From Sweltsa coloradensis (Eukaryota > Arthropoda > Insecta > Plecoptera > Chloroperlidae): a stretch of 64,000 nucleotides of DNA. Positions 1-12,279 of the stretch are shown here, in pieces. Numbering within the stretch: position 1 is the first letter of the stretch; the number at the start of each line of letters is the position of its first letter. The notes beneath the pieces were generated by a model. It was not told where the DNA came from. It saw nothing but the letters and a program-made list of their open reading frames with translations, and did no database searches. The stretch is taken from NCBI GenBank assembly GCA_024449915.1, contig JAMZAV010000029.1:1674001-1738000 (forward strand), read 5' to 3'. The translations under genes were made by a program, and so were the position numbers.

Positions 1-1820
1 ATATGAGAATGATCTATCATAACACTTTTGTGGAACACGTTCTAATTCAACAAACTTTTTTTACCAAGAAGCATACGTTAAGAACGTTGTTAAGAACTCG
101 CCTACTGATCTATTCCATGTTGAAAGTTAAAACCTACTGCCATCAATCCACATCATGACGTTAATATTCTTAATTTCTCATCTCATAAATAAATGAAATT
201 GTAAAATATATATATAATATGCGTGAGCAATATGTTACCATAGTATAATAATTTTGTCGTTGGGAAAAGGATGATGTATTTATGTGCATCTTACTTATGT
301 TTTTTTTTTTTGATACAAAGCTCTTTGTAAATCATCCAACACGTACTGCACTCATGAGGAGCTTCCTCTGTTATTGATAAGTTGTTAATGTAAACTAAAG
401 AAATAAAACCCTCAATATAACTCTGATTCCATACGGTTCGGTCATTCACCCTAACCGTATGAGACACGACACCCATGCAGCAAGGGTTGTTAATGTCAGC
501 GCTGAGCTAGCCAGCAAATACTCGTCTAGACCTAACTGCTATTCCAGGAATACAATGTAGTTGATGTACTAGGTCCATACTTGTCATACTCGAATCCCCG
601 GGGCCCCCCACCCACGTCTGGCTTCTCCTATTGAGAAATGATCACAGCTTCCAACATACTACGTGAGGTTCTTCTCCACTTGATCTTTTTCTCAGAGACG
701 GACGGGAATAAGACGTTTAACTTCAGCTCGGATCATTACTAACCTATTGATAAAAATCACACCCGACAAAGCTGGGTACACTCACTGAAAGAAATTCTGA
801 CTTGCACAAGTACATTTCGGTAAATATTGAGTACACATAACAGAGAGCTCAACTAAAACGGTGTGATGATCGAATTTGTATATATTTTTATTTATATTCG
901 TTGTCAAAGACTATCTTATAAAAGTATGTATTAATATTTGACTTAGCCTATATTAGTGCAATATTAAATTTATTTGATTTTAAGAGCGGAAGCGCGAAAA
1001 GGACACATTTAGCAGTTGGCAAATAGCTAGGTCTATGTTCGGCTAGGAAACATCCGACATACATTTAACTTTTCAAAGTTGTCAATATTGCATACATGAA
1101 TAGTCCTGCAGTCGTAAATGATCAATATCTTGAGGTAATCACTTATATGAATTTTTCAATTTTGGTTCTAATTTTTTCAATTTTAACAATATTTAAAATC
1201 AAGATTTTTTTTACAAATTGTGTACATAACTTTTAAAAATTTACTGTAGAGCCTTTCATATCTGCTTTCGTGACATCGGTTCAAAATTTTAAACATGTGT
1301 GGAATGAGTCAGCGGAGCGACCAGGAATTTGTCTTAAACGCTTGTCCTATAATATTATGCTTTATGGGCACACTGCTTTAAAATCTTGCAAGATATAAAT
1401 TATTACTGGCACCATATTTTTCTCAACTCTTTTAATTTTTTAGATTGATCTCTATAATAGTAAAACCCTTTTGTTTAAGTCAAAAGGGAATGTCAAAGGT
1501 GAAACAATACGAGATAAAGTTTCTTGTTTAAACAAGTATAACCACGTTACTTTTTAACTAGCTAGTGCGCGCATTAAAATGTAAACTAAGTTTTTGTGTT
1601 TGAAGTGCAGAAGTTTAAGTTGTTTCAATAAAGTAGAGCAATGTTGTATCACCGCACTAAAAGAGAAATATTTTTCTATGCAGTGTGTTGGTAGTCATAT
1701 ACTTGTACAATACCACTTCGTTTCAAAAGGGTTACCAGGGCACGTTAAATTGTTATCCAGAATTTAAATTTTTACCGTGGTAATTAAACTTGGTACAGAG
1801 TGCAATGTATGCCCCTCTTC
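1..1820. other. AT-rich stretch without recognisable gene
   Basis: I see no coding signature. There is a small (TA)n run near 208-220 and a C-rich patch at about 596-615. A short GTCAGCGGAGCGAC-like string near 1309-1322 resembles the GAGCGAAGCGA-type 5' ends of the Helentron-like elements found elsewhere in the window, but it is too short to call. The small ORF at 291-476 has no recognisable motif and AT-driven composition. Confidence 0.5.
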
Positions 1821-1822
1821 AG

Positions 1823-2016
1823 ATAGGTATGTTGTAAATAGGACAATTGTAAAGGGATGTCCGAGGGCTGTTTAAGAGGACTCAATCCATTGAATCGTAT
1901 TTACTACCGAGGAAAACCTAGGAAAAACTTCAATCCGAGTCGGTCACGACGGAATTCGAATACGGGATTCCCGAATCAGAGTCGCGCGCTTACTGCTCTA
2001 ATGTGTTTATTAACTG
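1823..2016 (-). repeat. tRNA-derived SINE, family S3, copy 1
   Basis: This segment matches 13611-13832, and part of it matches 25722-25812. Shared blocks include CCGAGGGCTGTTTAAGAGGA, the following CTCAATCC, and a downstream GTTTATT(A/G)AC. Read on the minus strand it begins with a tRNA-like head (GCGCGACTCTGATTCGGG, then a degenerate B-box-like ATTCGAATTCC) and continues into the body. The head resembles the start of the composite element at 30083. The ORF at 1857-2075 is an accidental reading of this repeat. Confidence 0.7.
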
Positions 2017-2029
2017 GTTCATTTATTAT

Positions 2030-3460
2030 GACTTCGCATCATCGAATATTATTTAAGTATGCCTATATTTCATAAGTTGCATACAATATTCCAAACCAGC
2101 AATAATTACACGGTTACAAAAACAAACATCAAAACTTTGCATTTTCAACATTTCATTTAAACCAATCTGCTCTACACAATAATTCAATTCTATCAAATTT
2201 TGCTAAATATTTATCCAAAATAAAGAAATCAACTGTATTATCATTCAATTATTTATTTCGTGATAGTGATGTAGTAAGCAGAACTCATTAGAAAACTTAG
2301 CTACTACAAATGAAAAAAATTTTCTTTCCGTCAGACTTTTAGGCAGTCATGTTTTTTTTGCGACTTTGGGATAAAGAAAGAAGAAAGCGAAGCAAGACCT
2401 GCCATATACATGCGTTTTTGTTGTTGCTATTTTCATTCGACAAGGATGGTCCAAAATGTTTTTGGTGACCACGGAGGGCAGGGGCAGGGCTAGCGTACGG
2501 ATCAAACTTAACATATAAAATACTCAGTACCTATTGCCTATTGTTGATGATGTTGATAAATATTTATCTATTTTGGTCTCTAGCTTTCTTTTCGTATGTT
2601 GTTCATATTTATTTTTGTTTGTCATTACCTGAAGATGATAAGGTAATATTTCCCTAACAAGGTTTAATTCACGAAACAATCAAGAGTTTAATCTATCATC
2701 AGTGATCATTATTCCGCATTCGAGTCGATATGGACAGTCCGTTTTGGGCATGGATAAAGTGTATATTTTTGACATTAAAAATTCTCCGCATGAGTGTTTT
2801 TAGGGGCTAGGTCAAAAGGTTAAAGAAATATCGAAAAATTGTGTAACAAATTTGAATAAAAGTGTAAAATTACGATTTTCATGGAAAATATCTCTCTTCG
2901 GTATATGAAAACAAAAATAATAACATATATTTCGAGATTCTCGTGAAATTTTATCAAAATCGGAGTAGCTGTTTGTCAAATTGTCAAATTGAAGATTTCG
3001 CTACGCTCACTAATGCTTGCCCAATTAAACATAAATTCATTGTGAGACAAATTGAATTATGCTCTGGTATTGTTATACTCTCTCTCTACCCTGATATCGC
3101 CCTTAAATTAATCTAACATCACATTTAGTAGGTTTTCATATTTAAAATCCACTCTTGACATTATATGTCAAGAGTTGAAGAATACGTTTCACAACGATTC
3201 ACCAAACGTGGGTTACATTATGTTTAAAAACATTTCAAATTTAAAGTGGAATCTTTTCAAGTGAAATGACATTTTAATAATTGGATGTCAGCCAATTCTG
3301 CTTAGGATTGTAACCTGCTTACGTTATACCTGGAGTGCTGTGTTGATTTTCCTGACCTTTTGTATGTCACACGTCGCACGACAAGGGAAATGTGAAAGTT
3401 ATTTTTGTAACCAACAACGCTATAGGCTACGAATTATCTTTTCAACTTGTGCTGACAATG
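2030..3460. other. AT-rich stretch; possible decayed Helentron-like 5' end
   Basis: No gene was recognised. Near 2960-3035, read on the minus strand, the order TAATTGGGCAAGC, GAGCGTAGCGAAATCTTCAA, then an AT-rich body with 'attttgataaaattt' parallels the 5' ends of the HINE copies at 34701, 35892 and 38841. It may be a diverged relative. The remainder shows no structure I can support. Confidence 0.35.
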
Positions 3461-3465
3461 ACGTA

Positions 3466-3909
3466 CTACATAAAATAAAATAAAAATAAAAATATATTCG
3501 TATTTAGAGTCTACCCACTCAGTCACAGAACTGATTTGCATTGGAGGATATTAAATTTAAAGTCGGTCAAGCCAACCCTGTAGGCGCAAACAAGAGCGAA
3601 CAATGACTAATTAGAGAGGCATATTTAAGTATGAAACACCGATGAATCAAGCTGGATACGATTTCACAAGCGGACAGCACCAGAATCAACAAAGCCAATT
3701 CGGAAACTTTTTTAAATTTATTTTAATTTTATTATGTGCCTCGTTGCTAGGAGGGCTCCGAAGTCACTGTTTACGAATTCCTATCCCAAGAACTGATTCG
3801 TCCACATCAGGAGGGGGGGGGGGGAAACTTCTGCCTGTAGCGGGAATCAAACCCTGGACCTTCTGCATTAGAAGCAGAGCCTCTAACCACAAGACCAACG
3901 AACCACACA
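3466..3909 (-). repeat. SINE S1, full-length copy with tRNA-like head and LINE-like tail
   Basis: On the minus strand the element starts with a tRNA-like head at about 3909-3840: GTGGTTAGAGGCTCTG as A-box region, anticodon-stem-like CTGCTTCTAATGCAG, then B-box-like GGGTTTGATTCCC. The body carries CCTCCTAGCAACGAGGCACA (near 3750). It ends in a tail at 3607-3480 with GCCTACAGGGTTGGCTT, a hairpin around AAATCAGTTCTGTGACTGAG, and an A-rich repeat of TAAAA units at 3466-3495. The same order of head, body and tail recurs at 39691-40115 on the plus strand, and head plus body at 10598-10831. The ORF 3642-3929 is a by-product of this SINE. A poly-G run interrupts the body near 3812-3822. Confidence 0.85.
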
Positions 3910-4124
3910 TTGTGCGGGATATATTTTAACATAACAATACGGCCATGTTACACGAAGTTTTTTTTATTTAAAATATCTCTTTAGAGAAATATTGAAAACT
4001 ATAAGGCTAATGTAAATGGAAGTGTCTTAGAGAAATTGATTATGTCTATGATTAAAAAATGTATTTCTATATCATTAGAGATCTTGAATTTTGAGCTAAA
4101 GATTTTTTAATGCTTATTCGTTGA

Positions 4125-5635
4125 TTAATTAATTTAAAATGTTACAAAGTGTTTAATTTGAAACTATGAATGGTCAATATAATTAAAATGCTCTTTTTAC
4201 GTATTTCTACATATTATTCAAAACCCGGAATGAAACGGTGATAATCGCTATATGTTTTCCTCACGAACTTCTGCTATCCCCCTAGAGGTGAGAAATACGT
4301 CACGACTCCTAAACCCGAAACTTTTACCGTTTTTCTTTTGTCACTCGGGAACGGAAATTCACCCATTTCAACTGTCGCTCCCCCCCCCCCCCTCCCCCCC
4401 CACCAGTCACAACACTCCCTACGAGATAGGCCTGGATTTCAGACACGTATTAATGAGATTTTCTTCTCTTCTTCCACTGGGAAAATTAATTCGTTAAACT
4501 GCGCGAAGGGAATTATAAAAATAGACAAATTTCATACTTTATACATTTTTAGCAGCTGCATTTTCTTTCGTTCTATAAAAAAATCTACTATAAATCACTG
4601 ATAAATATTCGTAATGATAAATGAACGATATCTGGAGTTGGAGTTTTTCAATCGGAACAACAAAAAGATGAATATGGACCATAGAAAGGAAATAGATGTG
4701 CTCGTGTAATTGGCTGTGCCCTTCTCAACGACCAATTTAATAAAAACAAAATGAAAAGAAAAGAAAATACAGAGAAAATGATTTTAAACGATATTCTTCA
4801 TCCCGAGTTCATTACGAATTCTATGTCATCAAAATGATGTATTTGTTTGGCCTGATAGAATATTATTATTAATAATAACAATGATTGCTTAATAATTTGG
4901 GAACAAAACTTTCTGTACGAGAAAATATTTTATTATATTTTTAAATTTTAAATTTAAATATTTTTAAAATTATTTTTATATCTTCAATTTACTATAGTTT
5001 TTGCACAGAATTAACGACATTTGCACTTCCATGAAATCTTATATTTGATTAATTGTTTAAAATTTCTGTGTATTACCAGCTTTATGAGCAATGCCTATAA
5101 AAAAACGATGTTATTAAAAGCAAACATTTTTCGTTAAAACTTATGTAAATCATGACAGTTTTCAAACTGGCTTTTAAAGTTATCCATCACCTTGTGCATT
5201 CATTTTGATGAATCAAATAAGTATTAATTTCGGGAATTCCAACCACGAGCAATACTGATAGATCGATTTTTAAAAGCTTTATTTTAGTGAAAATATTAGA
5301 TTCTAGTATTGGATTTAATGTACTTGGACCATCTTTTCAAAATAAATCATTCCTTAACATACCTTGTAATTGTTACAATGTATCTAGTGTTTATCTCTGT
5401 CTTCGTCATGTCATGGCGAAGGGAAGTTGAGTTATTTAAGCAACATATTTTTATAAATTTAAGTGAACTTACGTTAATTTATTCCCATGCGTGGAGCTAT
5501 TGTCTTGAATAAGGTAACGGAGCTTTCCCTTCCCTGCCCGAAGTTTCGGGAAAGTCTAATTTTGATCGTCGACGCACTGCCCTGGGCTCTGTACTCGCGC
5601 CCACTGAAAGAGGAGCCCTCTAAAGTTCCGTACAG
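4125..5635. repeat. Long direct repeat R1 (~1.5 kb)
   Basis: This segment is repeated almost base for base at 7183-8736. Both copies start at TTAATTAATTTAAAATG and end at TTCCGTACAG. Differences seen by eye are small indels and a few substitutions: the poly-C run is shorter in R2, R2 has AAATGA inserted near 8089, and near its right end R2 holds about 40 extra bases that R1 lacks. I see no LTR hallmarks: no TG...CA ends, no tRNA primer site just after R1 and no polypurine tract. It is more likely a segmental or tandem duplication than an LTR pair. The two identical 67-codon ORFs (5309-5512 and 8371-8574) exist only because the segment is duplicated; the peptide is hydrophobic and unrecognised. 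Confidence 0.9.
4378..4403. repeat. Poly-C tract in R1
   Basis: A C homopolymer-rich run broken by one T lies here. The equivalent run in R2 (7437-7457) is shorter. Length difference between two otherwise similar copies fits replication slippage. Confidence 0.9.
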
Positions 5636-7007
5636 TTTTCCCTTTTTAGTGCTGAAAAAAACAACCCAAAAATTTTGGTTAAAACCCAACTTTTTTAAAA
5701 CAAAAACAAGACATGTCTGGAACATATCTTCACTGGCTATATGGAATGCAATGTCACGATAGTGTATGTTTGTGTCAAGAACAAGACAAGTCCAAAATCA
5801 AGATGGCAGTGCAGTACCAGCTGGTTTTTTGTTTACTAGGCCTGTCATAGACATGTATAGGTGTCAAAATTGTCTACTGCAATAAAATGAATTCAACTCA
5901 ATAAACAAATATTTAGGGGTTGGTAAAATATGAATCTGGTTTAAGTTTGTAGGTATAGCAAAAACTGCTTGTAGGGTTGATTGAATGATTTCCCATAAAA
6001 GGGTTTTTTTGAACCTCAATATATTTAATTTAGGTAAACAACTAAAGTTCCTAAAATGTATAGGCTTCTGCCTATAGGGGTTGATAAATTTTAAATTATT
6101 TAGGGGTTGGTAGAATAGGAATCTGGTTCTAGCTTGTGTATAGCTTGGTGCATGTAGATTATGATTGAATGAGTTCATAAAGTGGTACTTTTTGTTTCCC
6201 CTATATATATTTAATTTTGGTTAACAACTAAGGTTATTAATGTATAGACCACTACCTAGGGGTTGAAAAATTTAAAATATTAAGTGGTTAATGGAAGGTG
6301 TAAAAATGTCAGCCTAGAGAGAGTGGAAAGTTAAATTAGTTCATTAAATATATGAGTGACCTAAAAATCTGATTATGTTACACCTGGAAAACCCTTGTTT
6401 TTTGTAAACTTAAGTTAAAAAAACTTTTGGGGGTTGATTCTGAACTGAAAATCTGATAAAAACCTTGCAAGTAGGGCTCTTATGTAAGAGCATAAAAATA
6501 AAAAAAAAATGTTGTGACTAAATTGGTGGTTTTTGTTTTTTTTAAATGTCTGGGGGCAAAAACAAGGTAAGTCCAAAAATTTTTAGGGGTGATAAAATAT
6601 CATATTTACGATTAATTTTTTTAAAAAAATGTCAGATATACCTTCTAATACAATATATTTCAATATATATTTGTTTGATCATTATATTATGCCTTATAGT
6701 GTGCATACCATAAAGGTGAACTTTAAACTTCGTTTTACTCAAAATATGGAATATGTGACTTGTCTTGTTTTTGCACCGAAGCTATAGCTATATGCTATAT
6801 GCTATATATATATATATATTCGCAAGAAAGACAATTCTTTCGAATTTTTTTGTTTGGCGGTACAAATCGGTAAAAAATACCGCCAAACGAAAAAATTCGC
6901 AGAAAAGACAATTGTTAAAATAAATCTTTTTTCTCTCAGTCAGTCCATAGAAAAACAGTTGAAAATGAATGTCACAAAAACACAACACCCTACGTTGAAT
7001 GGTGTGC
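5636..7007. repeat. Internally repetitive spacer between R1 and R2
   Basis: The spacer contains two diverged tandem copies of a ~190-bp unit (about 5915-6105 and 6105-6290), each holding GGGGTTGGTA(A/G)AATA followed by GAATCTGGTT and later AACAACTAA(A/G)GTT. A motif close to CAAAAACAAGACAAGTCC occurs near 5699, 5777 and 6559, and in inverted orientation near 6757-6774, so the block looks bounded by inverted copies of it. A near-perfect hairpin lies at 6841-6899. No transposase or reverse transcriptase reading is visible. Confidence 0.6.
6841..6899. repeat. Hairpin with GTTTGGCGGTA arms
   Basis: Arms of about 22 bases (CGAATTTTTTTGTTTGGCGG and its inverse) face each other across a ~15-base loop. 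The stem is nearly perfect. It lies just upstream of the TTAA-C element fragment and may be part of a foldback element. Confidence 0.75.
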
Positions 7008-7182
7008 CTTGGCGAATTGAAGTTGGAAATTATTTTGAGGTGGCTATATTGGCCGTGTACCGAATCAGAAAAATTTGAAAAAAATATTTTTGATTTTCTA
7101 AAATAGCCAGGTTTCAAAGCCATTCACTATATTTTGACTTGGTAGCATATTTTGGAAAATAGAAAAACGCGGTCGAATAGCC
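7008..7182. mobile_element. TTAA-C element, 3' fragment
   Basis: This stretch matches the right two thirds of the element at 45479-45763, including GGCCGTGTACCG, AGCCAGGTTTCAAAGCCATT and the end CGCGGTCGAATAGCC. It is followed directly by TTAA at 7183-7186, which is also the first base group of repeat R2. The left end is not recognisable, so the copy is truncated or rearranged. Confidence 0.75.
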
Positions 7183-8736
7183 TTAATTAATTTAAAATGT
7201 TACAAAGTGTTTAATTTGAAACTATGAATGGTCAATATAATTAAAATGCTCTTTTTACGTATTTCTACATATTATTCAAAACCCGGAATGAAACGGTGAT
7301 AATCGCTATATGTTTTCCTCACGAACTTCTGCTATCCCCCTAGAGGTGAGAAATACGTCACGACTCCTAAACCTGAAACTTTTACCGTTTTTCTTTTGTC
7401 ACTCGGGAACGGAAATTCACCCATTTCAACTGTCGCTCCCCCCCCCCCTCCCCCCACCAGTCACAACACTCCCTACGAGATAGGCCTGGATTTCAGACAC
7501 GTATTAATGAGATTTTCTTCTCTTTTTCCACTGGGAAAATTCATTCGTTAAACTGCGCGAAGGGAATTATAAAAATAGACAAATTTCATACTTTATACAT
7601 TTTTAGCAGCTGCATTTTCTTTCGTTCTATAAAAAAATCTACTATAAATCACTGATAAATATTCGTAAATGATAAATGAACGATATCTGGAGTTGGAGTT
7701 TTTCAATCGGAACAACAAAAAGATGAATATGGACCATAGAAAGGAAATAGATGTGCTCGTGTAATTGGCTGTGCCCTTCTCAACGACCAATTTAATAAAA
7801 ACAAAATGAAAAGAAAAGAAAATACAGAGAAAATGATTTTAAACGATATTCTTCATCCCGAGTTCATTACGAATTCTATGTCATCAAAATGATGTATTTG
7901 TTTGGCCTGATAGAATATTATTATTAATAATAACAATGATTGCTTAATAATTTGGGAACAAAACTTTCTGTACGAGAAAATATTTTATTATATTTTAAAA
8001 TTTTAAAATTTAAATATTTTTAAAATTATTTTTATATCTTCAATTTACTAAAGTTTTGCACAGAATTAACGACATTTGCACTTCCATGAAAATGAAATCT
8101 TATATTTGATTAATTGTTTAAAATTTCTGTGTATTACCAGCTTTATGAGCAATGCCTATAAAAAAAACGATGTTATTAAAAGCAAACATTTTTCGTTAAA
8201 ACTTATGTAAATCATGACAGTTTTCAAACTGGCTTTTAAAGTTATCCATCACCTTGTGCATTCATTTTGATGAATCAAATAAGTATTAATTTCGGGAATT
8301 CCAACCACGAGCAATACTGATAGATCGATTTTTAAAAGCTTTATTTTAGTGAAAATATTAGATTCTAGTATTGGATTTAATGTACTTGGACCATCTTTTC
8401 AAAATAAATCATTCCTTAACATACCTTGTAATTGTTACAATGTATCTAGTGTTTATCTCTGTCTTCGTCATGTCATGGCGAAGGGAAGTTGAGTTATTTA
8501 AGCAACATATTTTTATAAATTTAAGTGAACTTACGTTAATTTATTCCCATGCGTGGAGCTATTGTCTTGAATAAGGTAACGGAGCTTTCCCTTCCCTGCC
8601 CGAAGTTTCGGGAAAGTCTAATTTTGATCGTCGACGCACTGCCCTGGGCTCTGTACTTGCTCACTGAAAGAGGCCTCACCGAACGTCAGACAGAGAGATG
8701 TAAGTGGAAGCCTTTTCTTCTAAAAGTTCCGTACAG
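7183..8736. repeat. Long direct repeat R2 (~1.55 kb)
   Basis: Second copy of the R1 segment (4125-5635). It abuts the TTAA at the end of a TTAA-C fragment, so its left border coincides with a transposon insertion site. Near the right end it keeps about 40 bases (GGCCTCACCGAACGTCAGAC onward) that are missing from R1, so R2 is probably closer to the original form there. Confidence 0.9.
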
Positions 8737-8895
8737 ATTTAATATAATAATATATCTACAACGGGGTATTCCTACAAACAATCATATTTTGTTTTCTTCA
8801 TCAAAACACATGTCACTGCACAAAGAAAAATACGCCCTTGGAATCAATTTTTTTTTTTGTAATTAGTACAAAAGTTATCTTAATTAATTTTATTA

Positions 8896-9027
8896 ATGTG
8901 GAAACACTCCCGTTGAGTTTATGGAAATTAATCCAGAAATTACAAAACCCATCCCAGTGGGGTATCGAACCCCGATCTCCCAATTGCCGGTGGGGAGCTT
9001 TATACCCCTAAGCTACCGACTGGGACG
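8896..9027 (-). repeat. tRNA-derived SINE S2, copy 1, with tRNA-like head
   Basis: On the minus strand a ~75-nt tRNA-like unit (9027-8952) has a pairing acceptor stem (TCCCAGT with ACTGGGA), an A-box-like GGTAGCTTAGGGG and a T-arm GGGGTTCGATACCCC. The anticodon arm is imperfect: a CCCCA/TTGGG stem with one mismatch, a CCGGCAA loop and no T33. That argues for a pseudogene or SINE head, not a working tRNA. The unit runs into AATTTCTGGATTAATTTCC and then ACGGGAGTGTTTCC, a tail shared with the elements near 26425 and, more weakly, 34536. Confidence 0.75.
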
Positions 9028-9270
9028 GTTAACTTCAAAACAGCTGGATTGTTTGTATTGTAGGTAAACAAACAAATGTTTTGTTGACCCATGCATGTTT
9101 CTTGTTCCGTTATTATTTGATGTGGAAAGCGGTTTATCCCTAAACAGAGAAGTAGTATTTGGAGTTGAATTTGGAGTTGATTGAGCTAATTGCCTAATTG
9201 AGTTCCACAAACATAGCTATCAAATAACCATGTGCATACACATTCATTACTCGTTATTGGATACATACAT

Positions 9271-9584
9271 AACGGGTGGGGCTACAACGTTCATAATATT
9301 ATACAAGGACATTAAGGTTATGGTAAAGTGTAGTACCTTTTGAAAATTAAAGTTGAAAAAGTTAGCCAGAATCCATAGAAATAAACCTTTTTTTATAAGT
9401 TTTTACGGTAAATAATACCAATTGACAAGTAACAATAGAAACTTGACAACAATCACCTACAATGCGTATTGCGTAGGCAGCAAAGCAAAGCACTTGCAAA
9501 AGTAAAGATTCCCACGCAAACTAAAAACTTAAAAATAGCTCATCCATCAACGCGACTAAAAAAAGCGTTTGCGAAGCTTCCTAG
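9271..9584 (+). mobile_element. HINE (non-autonomous Helentron-like), 5'-truncated copy
   Basis: The segment from AACGGGTGGGGCTACAACG to the end is closely similar to the 3' half of the element at 38841-39584. It ends with GCTCATCCATCAACGCGACT, an AACGC/GCGTT hairpin and a terminal CTAG followed by T. The subterminal GCTCATCCA is the inverse of the 5' end seen in complete copies. The ORF 9469-9654 is a by-product. Confidence 0.8.
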
Positions 9585-9769
9585 TAGTATAATACAATGC
9601 TTTTTGATTAGCAGCCGGCATTGCAGAAGTAAGCGAATGAAAACACTTACGTAGAGATACTCTCTGTAGGAACCCTATACACAGTCAGTCTTGCACAGAG
9701 CACGGCGTCTTCAGGTCACTGAATAGGCTGTTGAGTTAGGATTGTTGTAAATGGAATGTTTCAGAACTT

Positions 9770-9935
9770 TGAAGATGAATACATCTATTGTATTTGCATT
9801 AACGACTCATAAACACCTTCGAACAAACTTCATCCTGTCTATAACTGGTGACAGGCATCGAACCTGCATCGTTCCTAGTCGCGGATGACTCCTAGAAAGC
9901 TACCAAAGTCTGTCTCAGAGACAAGGGATGACACT
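9770..9935. repeat. tRNA-like module beside an S3-like fragment
   Basis: The string TTGTATTTGCATTAACGACT at about 9788-9808 matches part of the S3 body. Next to it, read on the minus strand (about 9928-9850), GGTAGCTTTCTAGGAG and a B-box-like GGTTCGATGCC give a tRNA-like order of promoter boxes. No proper cloverleaf forms by eye, so this is called a SINE remnant. Confidence 0.5.
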
Positions 9936-10447
9936 ACATTGCACAATAATTTGTAATACAATTTTAAATCAGCATTTTCAACCATAACAACTTTACATTG
10001 ATTTCCATATTATAATCATTACACTTATATACTATAGAGTGTTTACCGATTAGTGAAATAGAGAAATAAATTCATTTTCATTTTACAACTCAATCCTAAT
10101 TTCCCCATGTTCAGTACAGAATTATTCAGATGTACTTTATATTCTAATGTTCTTTTACTTTCAATACACGAATTATTTAACTATTCTTCAGTCTCCAGTC
10201 GGACCTCAGTAATGGCTAAGTAAACATCTGAGTGATTAGCAAGGTAGAGTGTGCAAACCACAGCAGAGAAAAGCACTTTAATCTGGGAAAGCTGGACCAT
10301 TTGAGTATTTATTATTTACAGCTATGACAACCAAACACCAAACTTGTCTCCACTCTTAAAGCTGCTACAGGTTAAATATTGCCAAAATTTATAAGAATAA
10401 GAAATAGGATAAATGGGGTGCATAAACACCCAGCCGACACCATTGAC

Positions 10448-10466
10448 AAGTTGTTGTTGTTGTTGA
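10448..10466 (+). repeat. (TTG)n microsatellite
   Basis: Five to six TTG triplets in a row lie inside otherwise unremarkable sequence. Confidence 0.85.
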
Positions 10467-10597
10467 ATTATGCAATGAACGAACATATGTTCTTGCTTAC
10501 ATATATTACAATACTGGGTCTGAAACCTTCAAAATATAGGATGATTGCATTACAAGGGGAGAAAAAACGCGTTTTGCGGGTGAAAAATGACCAACCA

Positions 10598-10831
10598 GAG
10601 ACCGGTATATTTAAGTAGGACACCGATCAATCTTGCTGGACACGATTTTACCTGGGGACGGCGCCAGAATTAACAACCCTTAGTCGGAAAATCTAAATAT
10701 TTTATGTGATTGTTGCTAGGACGGTTCCAAAGTCTCCGTTTCCACATCCGAAGTTAAAAAACTTCTGCTTAAAGCAAGAATCGAATCCTGGATCTTCTAC
10801 AAAGGAAGCAGAGACGCTAACCACAATACGG
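10598..10831 (-). repeat. SINE S1, copy 2, lacking the LINE-like tail
   Basis: On the minus strand the tRNA-like head (GTGGTTAGCGTCTCTGC, then B-box-like AGGATTCGATTC) and the body (GGAACCGTCCTAGCAACAAT, CGTGTCCAGCAAGATTGATC) match the copies at 3466-3909 and 39691-40115. The hairpin tail found in those two copies is not present beyond 10598, so this copy is 3'-truncated or rearranged. Confidence 0.8.
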
Positions 10832-10834
10832 TTA

Positions 10835-12279
10835 TTCTAAATATACGGTCTAAAACGCACAGCCATAATAAAAATTGTACAATAAATTGTTATATATATT
10901 TTCATTCATTCTCCCTAAATTAATGTAAGACAAAATATATTATGAATACGTTACACCTACTGACGCAATATAATTTTAATTATCATCTGTTAAAATATGT
11001 CGAAATGCAGCCACCAATACTTGATGTGCAAATCATTAAATCAGTGAAATCGTAATGAGCCTTGCAAGTTTGGTACTGATGACAATGTCACGAAGCATTA
11101 TACAAGGTAAACATACACCATGGCTCGGTGCACATTACTCAACAGGGTGACATTTATGAGGCATATACTGGTGAGCGGAGAGGTTTATGGGCATACCTGT
11201 GAACGCACATAGTAAATTGCATTGTATTAAGACCCTTGATAACCCTGCTGCGTTGAGTAAATATAGTAGGTACATGTTAGTTTATTTCCCTTGGAAACAC
11301 TTCCGAAGGCTGGTGTACTTGGTAATACTCAAAATCCTAAAATAAACTATTCCAACTGGACCTCTAATTTTCACAATTCGCATTAAGAAATTAAGAAATT
11401 GCTGCAAACGGAGGACCTTTTAAATTTACACAAATAAAGTAAATAAAATGTGTTTTATTCTCCAAAGAAAAACTATTATACGAATAAATTATTGATAATC
11501 TCACACAATTGACAAATAATGTTTCAATTTGTTGCCCAAACTTATTTTTACAATGCAGTTCCCCGTAGCTAAAATTGAAACATGCTTGAACTTCAAATAC
11601 TGATATCAAATTCGTTTGTTCATTAATGTAAGAAACTTCTTCAGTGACAAAAATAAGACATTTGAATATTTTTTCAATCTTATGGGCATCGAGCTTGTAG
11701 CATCCCTACTAATATAATACATTCATTTCTTAAAGCATCTCAAGTTGACAAGCATTGGACGATACGAGTTCTGTTATATTTATTAAACTTGGTTACTTAA
11801 TTTGTGAAACGTTTAAGGGTATTAAGTTTATTCTTCGAAATAACAATAGGGTAAGCTGGTCATAAATGTCACTCCTTATTAACGTTGAAGTTCAAAGTTA
11901 AATTTAAATATAAATTAAAACATTTATGAATAATGTACATTATATGACAGTGACTTACAAATGTCAGTGTTATAATAAGACCTCGAAAATTATAAATGTT
12001 ATTATGTTTAGTCTATGAGACTTAATGCAGTGGTTTTAGTGAGAATTGTAGAGGGAAATTAGGATTTTATGAAACAACGTTCAAGATTTTAGTGTAAGTT
12101 AACATGTTGTTTTAATTACCCTTCGCCTGTAAAGCTTAGAGACTGCAAGCGTCAGGTTTATATATTTATATGTTAACGTCCTCTTAATTTTGAGACTATG
12201 AAGTTTATCATTAGACGTGGGAGTCAACTGAGTCTTACCATTCAACTCAAACCAGACTTCGTCTGTTCCTATATGTGTG
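10835..12279. other. AT-rich stretch without recognisable gene
   Basis: I see no coding signature. At about 11285-11330 the string GGAAACACTTCCGAAGG weakly resembles the S2 SINE tail (GGAAACACTCCCGTAGG at 26450). The ORF at 11391-11609 is short and carries no motif I recognise. Confidence 0.45.

Noticed and set aside
3642..3929. ORF sharing LLCASLLG with the ORF at 39663-39974
   Set aside because: The similarity arises because both lie in SINE S1 copies in opposite orientation.
5309..5512. 67-codon hydrophobic protein present twice (also 8371-8574)
   Set aside because: The identity is explained by the R1/R2 duplication; there is no motif and no sign of protein-level selection can be judged.
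4125..8736. LTR retrotransposon with 1.5-kb LTRs (R1 and R2)
   Set aside because: No TG...CA ends, no tRNA primer site after R1, no polypurine tract before R2 and no gag/pol frames in the spacer.
8952..9027. Functional tRNA gene
   Set aside because: Acceptor and T arms pair, but the anticodon arm has a mismatch and no T33, and the unit continues into a SINE body and tail.
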